From Victivallales bacterium (GTDB lineage Bacteria > Verrucomicrobiota > Lentisphaeria > Oligosphaerales > Oligosphaeraceae), in NCBI GenBank assembly GCA_017964325.1, contig JAGCSE010000076.1, positions 1-22,706 of the forward strand: DNA of 22,706 bases, given 5' to 3'. Position 1 is the stretch's first letter. Every line of letters begins with the position of its first letter. A program made the position numbers and the translations under genes. The notes beneath the pieces were generated by a model. The model made no database searches. It saw only the letters and a list, made by a program, of their open reading frames with translations, and was not told the DNA's origin. This document shows positions 20,490 to 22,706 of the stretch, piece after piece.

Positions 20490-22706
20490 ATGAAGATTTT
20501 AGTTTCAGTATGCCTTCTGGCGGCCATCGGGCTGCCTGCGTTTGAAGAAATCAACATCCTCAAAAATGTGAATTTCGAAGGCGACCAAGACATCATGCCA
20601 GGCTGCCTTCCATGCTGGAGCGTCGATCAGGCCGCCACGACGAAGGATCCGCTTGTCCTCCTGCCAGGCGAAGGGCCGAATGGAAGCAACGCGATCCGCG
20701 TCAATATCGACAAAGGAGAAGTTCTGCGGCAGCCGAATGCGTTTCTTGTTGCGGGAGAACGATATCGGTTCGGAGCCTACATCCGCACAAGCGGCCTGAA
20801 GACGCCAAAATCATATCTTTGTGTCTGGAATACAGGCTGGACAAAGGCGATCAATTCCACGGATGTTCCGAATGACACCCATGGCGAATGGGTGAAGGTC
20901 GAAGGCGAAGGCGTTTTGGGGGAATCCCCCAACGGCACGTATAATTTCGGCCTGTATGCCAAAACGCCAGTCGGAACAATCGATGTGGCATGCCCTTATC
21001 TCATTCCGTTGTCTGAAAAGGCGTTGAAAGGATCGCGAATCGACGATCCAAAGGAGCTTGATCTCAGCCGCATCGTTCCGGTCAATCCGCTGCTGATGAA
21101 AATCGATGTGGACGACCCGCAGATGACGTTCTATGTGCCCGGCCAAAAGAACAATGATTTGCCATTAATCGAACTGGGCGTGCGAACGAAAATGGCGGGC
21201 GAGGCAAATTTCACGCCGTGGAAATTTTATGGTATAGACAAATCGCGGACGGTCCAGACGAAGCTCGGCAAACTTCCACAGGCGGAAGGGACGATGCAAG
21301 TCGCGTTGTTCAAAAAAGATAGCCATGATGTCATTTCGCAGAACGAATACACCATCCGCGCCGTGAAACTGCCGCCGAAAGCCAGTCTGAAACGACTGAA
21401 CAACATGGTCGGCGAAATTCTGGACACGGAGCTGAAAAACGGCGATGTCACGTTCGTCAATCCACGCGAAGGCTGGGTGTTCATAGGCTTCGACAAACCG
21501 TACCGTGGCACGACGGCGAGACTCGACGGCGCAGCGGAACCAGTCGTTTTCTACCGCGACGGCGAGCCGTCGGACACGATGCGGCTTCTGCCGCTCGGCG
21601 AACATACGCTCCATATCGAGAACGCGCCTGCGGAGGGCGGTCGCCTCATCATCCGCTCCGTCGCGCAGATCATGCTGTACGCGTTGGACATCGCCCCCAA
21701 GCTCGACTACGCTAATTTCCGTTATGACATGGATTTCTGGAAAAAGCATCTCCTCCATTCCGTCAATATCTTCGATACGGAAGTGTGGCTGCCGACAGCG
21801 GAGCACCAGCTGGCCGTCGATAAGGAAGTCGCATCGCGCGGCATGAAGATTCTCGGCAGCCATGGAATCTTCCGGAAGGAGAACATCAACGAAATCGACA
21901 AATTGGTCGATATCATCCGCAACAATCCGACGTTGCAGCGCAACTGGGGGCTGACGCTGGACGAAATCTCCATCAATGAAAATCCGACGACGATGCTCGC
22001 GACATGCGAAGCCCTCTGGAAATTGACGGACCTCGAAAAGCGCGTCTATACATGGTGTTACAGCCGGATTTCCGAAAAGACCTTCAATCCGCGCATCCAG
22101 CAGAATCTGCTTTCCGCCTGCTCCAACGTCTCATGCGGCGAAGGAAAAATCTTCCTGGAGACATACGTCGGCACGAAGCGGACGGAAAAAGAGATGGAGG
22201 AAAATCTCGAAGGCATACCCGTTCATCTGGACATCGCACGGCGGATGACGCCGGACGCGGCGGAGCGTTTCATGATGCTCATGAGCGGCTATACGACGCC
22301 TGAAGTATGGTGCATCAACAACTATCCCGCGGCGGACATCAAAGTGGTTTTCGACCGCTTCTTCAACATTCTCGCGACGGATCCGCGCATGGTCGGTCTC
22401 TACGGCATGGGCTGCTATAGCATCTGGCATACGGACGAAGAGATCGTGCGGTGGGTCGGCAAGCTCATGCGCCACTATTGCGTCGAAGGCAAGACGGAAT
22501 CGTTGGCGGAAAAGTACGGCTTCAACTACATTCCGGGCCATCTGCAGGACGGCGATTTCGAAGAAGGCTTCAAGCATTGGAACGTGGAGGCGGCGGAGCC
22601 GGAATCCATTGTCCACAAGACAGTTCCGGGCTACGGCGGCAACAAATACCAGTGGCGGATCGGTCGTGAAGACGGCCTTGGCGACATGGTGGCGCTGTTC
22701 ACGAAG
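20490..22706 (+). CDS. Large modular secreted protein with carbohydrate-binding-like domains (cut by window edge)
   Basis: An open frame of 739 codons starts at the ATG at 20490, preceded by AAGGGA, and runs off the right edge. A signal peptide (MKILVSVCLLAAIGLPAF) is followed by a domain resembling CBM4/9-type carbohydrate-binding modules (about residues 24-165, beginning NVNFEGDQDIMPGCLPCWSV). Beta-rich segments cover about 190-410. A mixed alpha/beta region of about 415-680 with FDTEVWLPTAEHQL, LTLDEISINENP and YGMGCYSIWHTDEE may be a TIM-barrel-like catalytic part. At about 688 a second module starts (LQDGDFEEGFKHWNVEAAEP) that resembles the first. I do not recognise the family, and its catalytic residues are unassigned. 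It follows the esterase by 58 bases and may share its transcript. It is probably an extracellular glycan-binding or glycan-cleaving protein. Confidence 0.75.
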   Translation, partial: MKILVSVCLLAAIGLPAFEEINILKNVNFEGDQDIMPGCLPCWSVDQAATTKDPLVLLPGEGPNGSNAIRVNIDKGEVLRQPNAFLVAGERYRFGAYIRTSGLKTPKSYLCVWNTGWTKAINSTDVPNDTHGEWVKVEGEGVLGESPNGTYNFGLYAKTPVGTIDVACPYLIPLSEKALKGSRIDDPKELDLSRIVPVNPLLMKIDVDDPQMTFYVPGQKNNDLPLIELGVRTKMAGEANFTPWKFYGIDKSRTVQTKLGKLPQAEGTMQVALFKKDSHDVISQNEYTIRAVKLPPKASLKRLNNMVGEILDTELKNGDVTFVNPREGWVFIGFDKPYRGTTARLDGAAEPVVFYRDGEPSDTMRLLPLGEHTLHIENAPAEGGRLIIRSVAQIMLYALDIAPKLDYANFRYDMDFWKKHLLHSVNIFDTEVWLPTAEHQLAVDKEVASRGMKILGSHGIFRKENINEIDKLVDIIRNNPTLQRNWGLTLDEISINENPTTMLATCEALWKLTDLEKRVYTWCYSRISEKTFNPRIQQNLLSACSNVSCGEGKIFLETYVGTKRTEKEMEENLEGIPVHLDIARRMTPDAAERFMMLMSGYTTPEVWCINNYPAADIKVVFDRFFNILATDPRMVGLYGMGCYSIWHTDEEIVRWVGKLMRHYCVEGKTESLAEKYGFNYIPGHLQDGDFEEGFKHWNVEAAEPESIVHKTVPGYGGNKYQWRIGREDGLGDMVALFTK

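Noticed and set aside
21165..21863. 232-codon minus-strand frame near the right edge
   Set aside because: The plus strand carries a continuous 739-codon frame with signal peptide and domain-like sequence across it.

Overview
The window looks like chromosomal DNA from a glycan-degrading bacterium of the PVC group, most like Lentisphaerota (Victivallales-type) or a related gut Verrucomicrobiota lineage. This is inferred from the mix of families: secreted GH29-, CE7-, GH114- and ADP-ribosylglycohydrolase-type enzymes, many Gfo/Idh/MocA and TIM-barrel sugar enzymes, an AraC-type activator and large proteins with no clear family, all around an ordinary rpsB-tsf operon. No 16S rRNA or other strong taxonomic marker is present. 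No plasmid, phage, transposase, integrase or CRISPR gene was seen.

Layout. Positions 1-2145: a truncated secreted alpha-L-fucosidase (minus strand) diverges from a two-gene unit, a CE6-like SGNH esterase plus a sugar-phosphate isomerase/epimerase-type TIM barrel. Positions 2223-2375: tRNA-Arg(CCT) with a promoter and a terminator. Positions 2376-5807: a secreted Sel1-repeat protein, then a secreted ADP-ribosylglycohydrolase-fold protein (minus). Positions 6088-7978: a secreted CE7-type acetyl esterase followed by a small zinc-ribbon protein (plus). Positions 8023-10177: a secreted TPR-like protein and a DegT-type aminotransferase (minus). The aminotransferase diverges from an AraC regulator at 10320-11240. 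Positions 11281-12177: a secreted GH114-like protein (minus). Positions 12432-14710: rpsB, tsf and a SlyD-like FKBP prolyl isomerase (minus). Positions 15022-16086: a Gfo/Idh/MocA oxidoreductase (plus). Positions 16444-17547: a deoxyhypusine-synthase-like protein (minus), divergent from a 634-residue putative glycosidase at 17638. That is followed by a secreted alpha/beta-hydrolase esterase and a large modular secreted protein that runs off the right edge.

The theme is capture and trimming of host or plant glycans. Fucosidase, sialate/acetyl esterases, a GH114-like hydrolase and carbohydrate-binding-like domains act outside the cytoplasm. TIM-barrel isomerase, dehydrogenase and aminotransferase proteins process sugars inside. 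This functional link is inference.

The most unusual DNA is intergenic. (1) A double-hairpin element occurs twice, at 8771-8839 and 16100-16147, with a nearly identical core of about 38 bases. (2) Arrays of 7-8 base units starting with GTCT occur at 12223-12281, 12310-12383 and 16151-16241. (3) A 19-base motif, GCCAWCACGCGGYTTGACA, follows the arrays at both loci. Together these suggest a dispersed, non-coding, composite repeat family. The best candidates for unexplored biochemistry are the deoxyhypusine-synthase-like protein, the exported ADP-ribosylglycohydrolase and the modular protein at the right edge.
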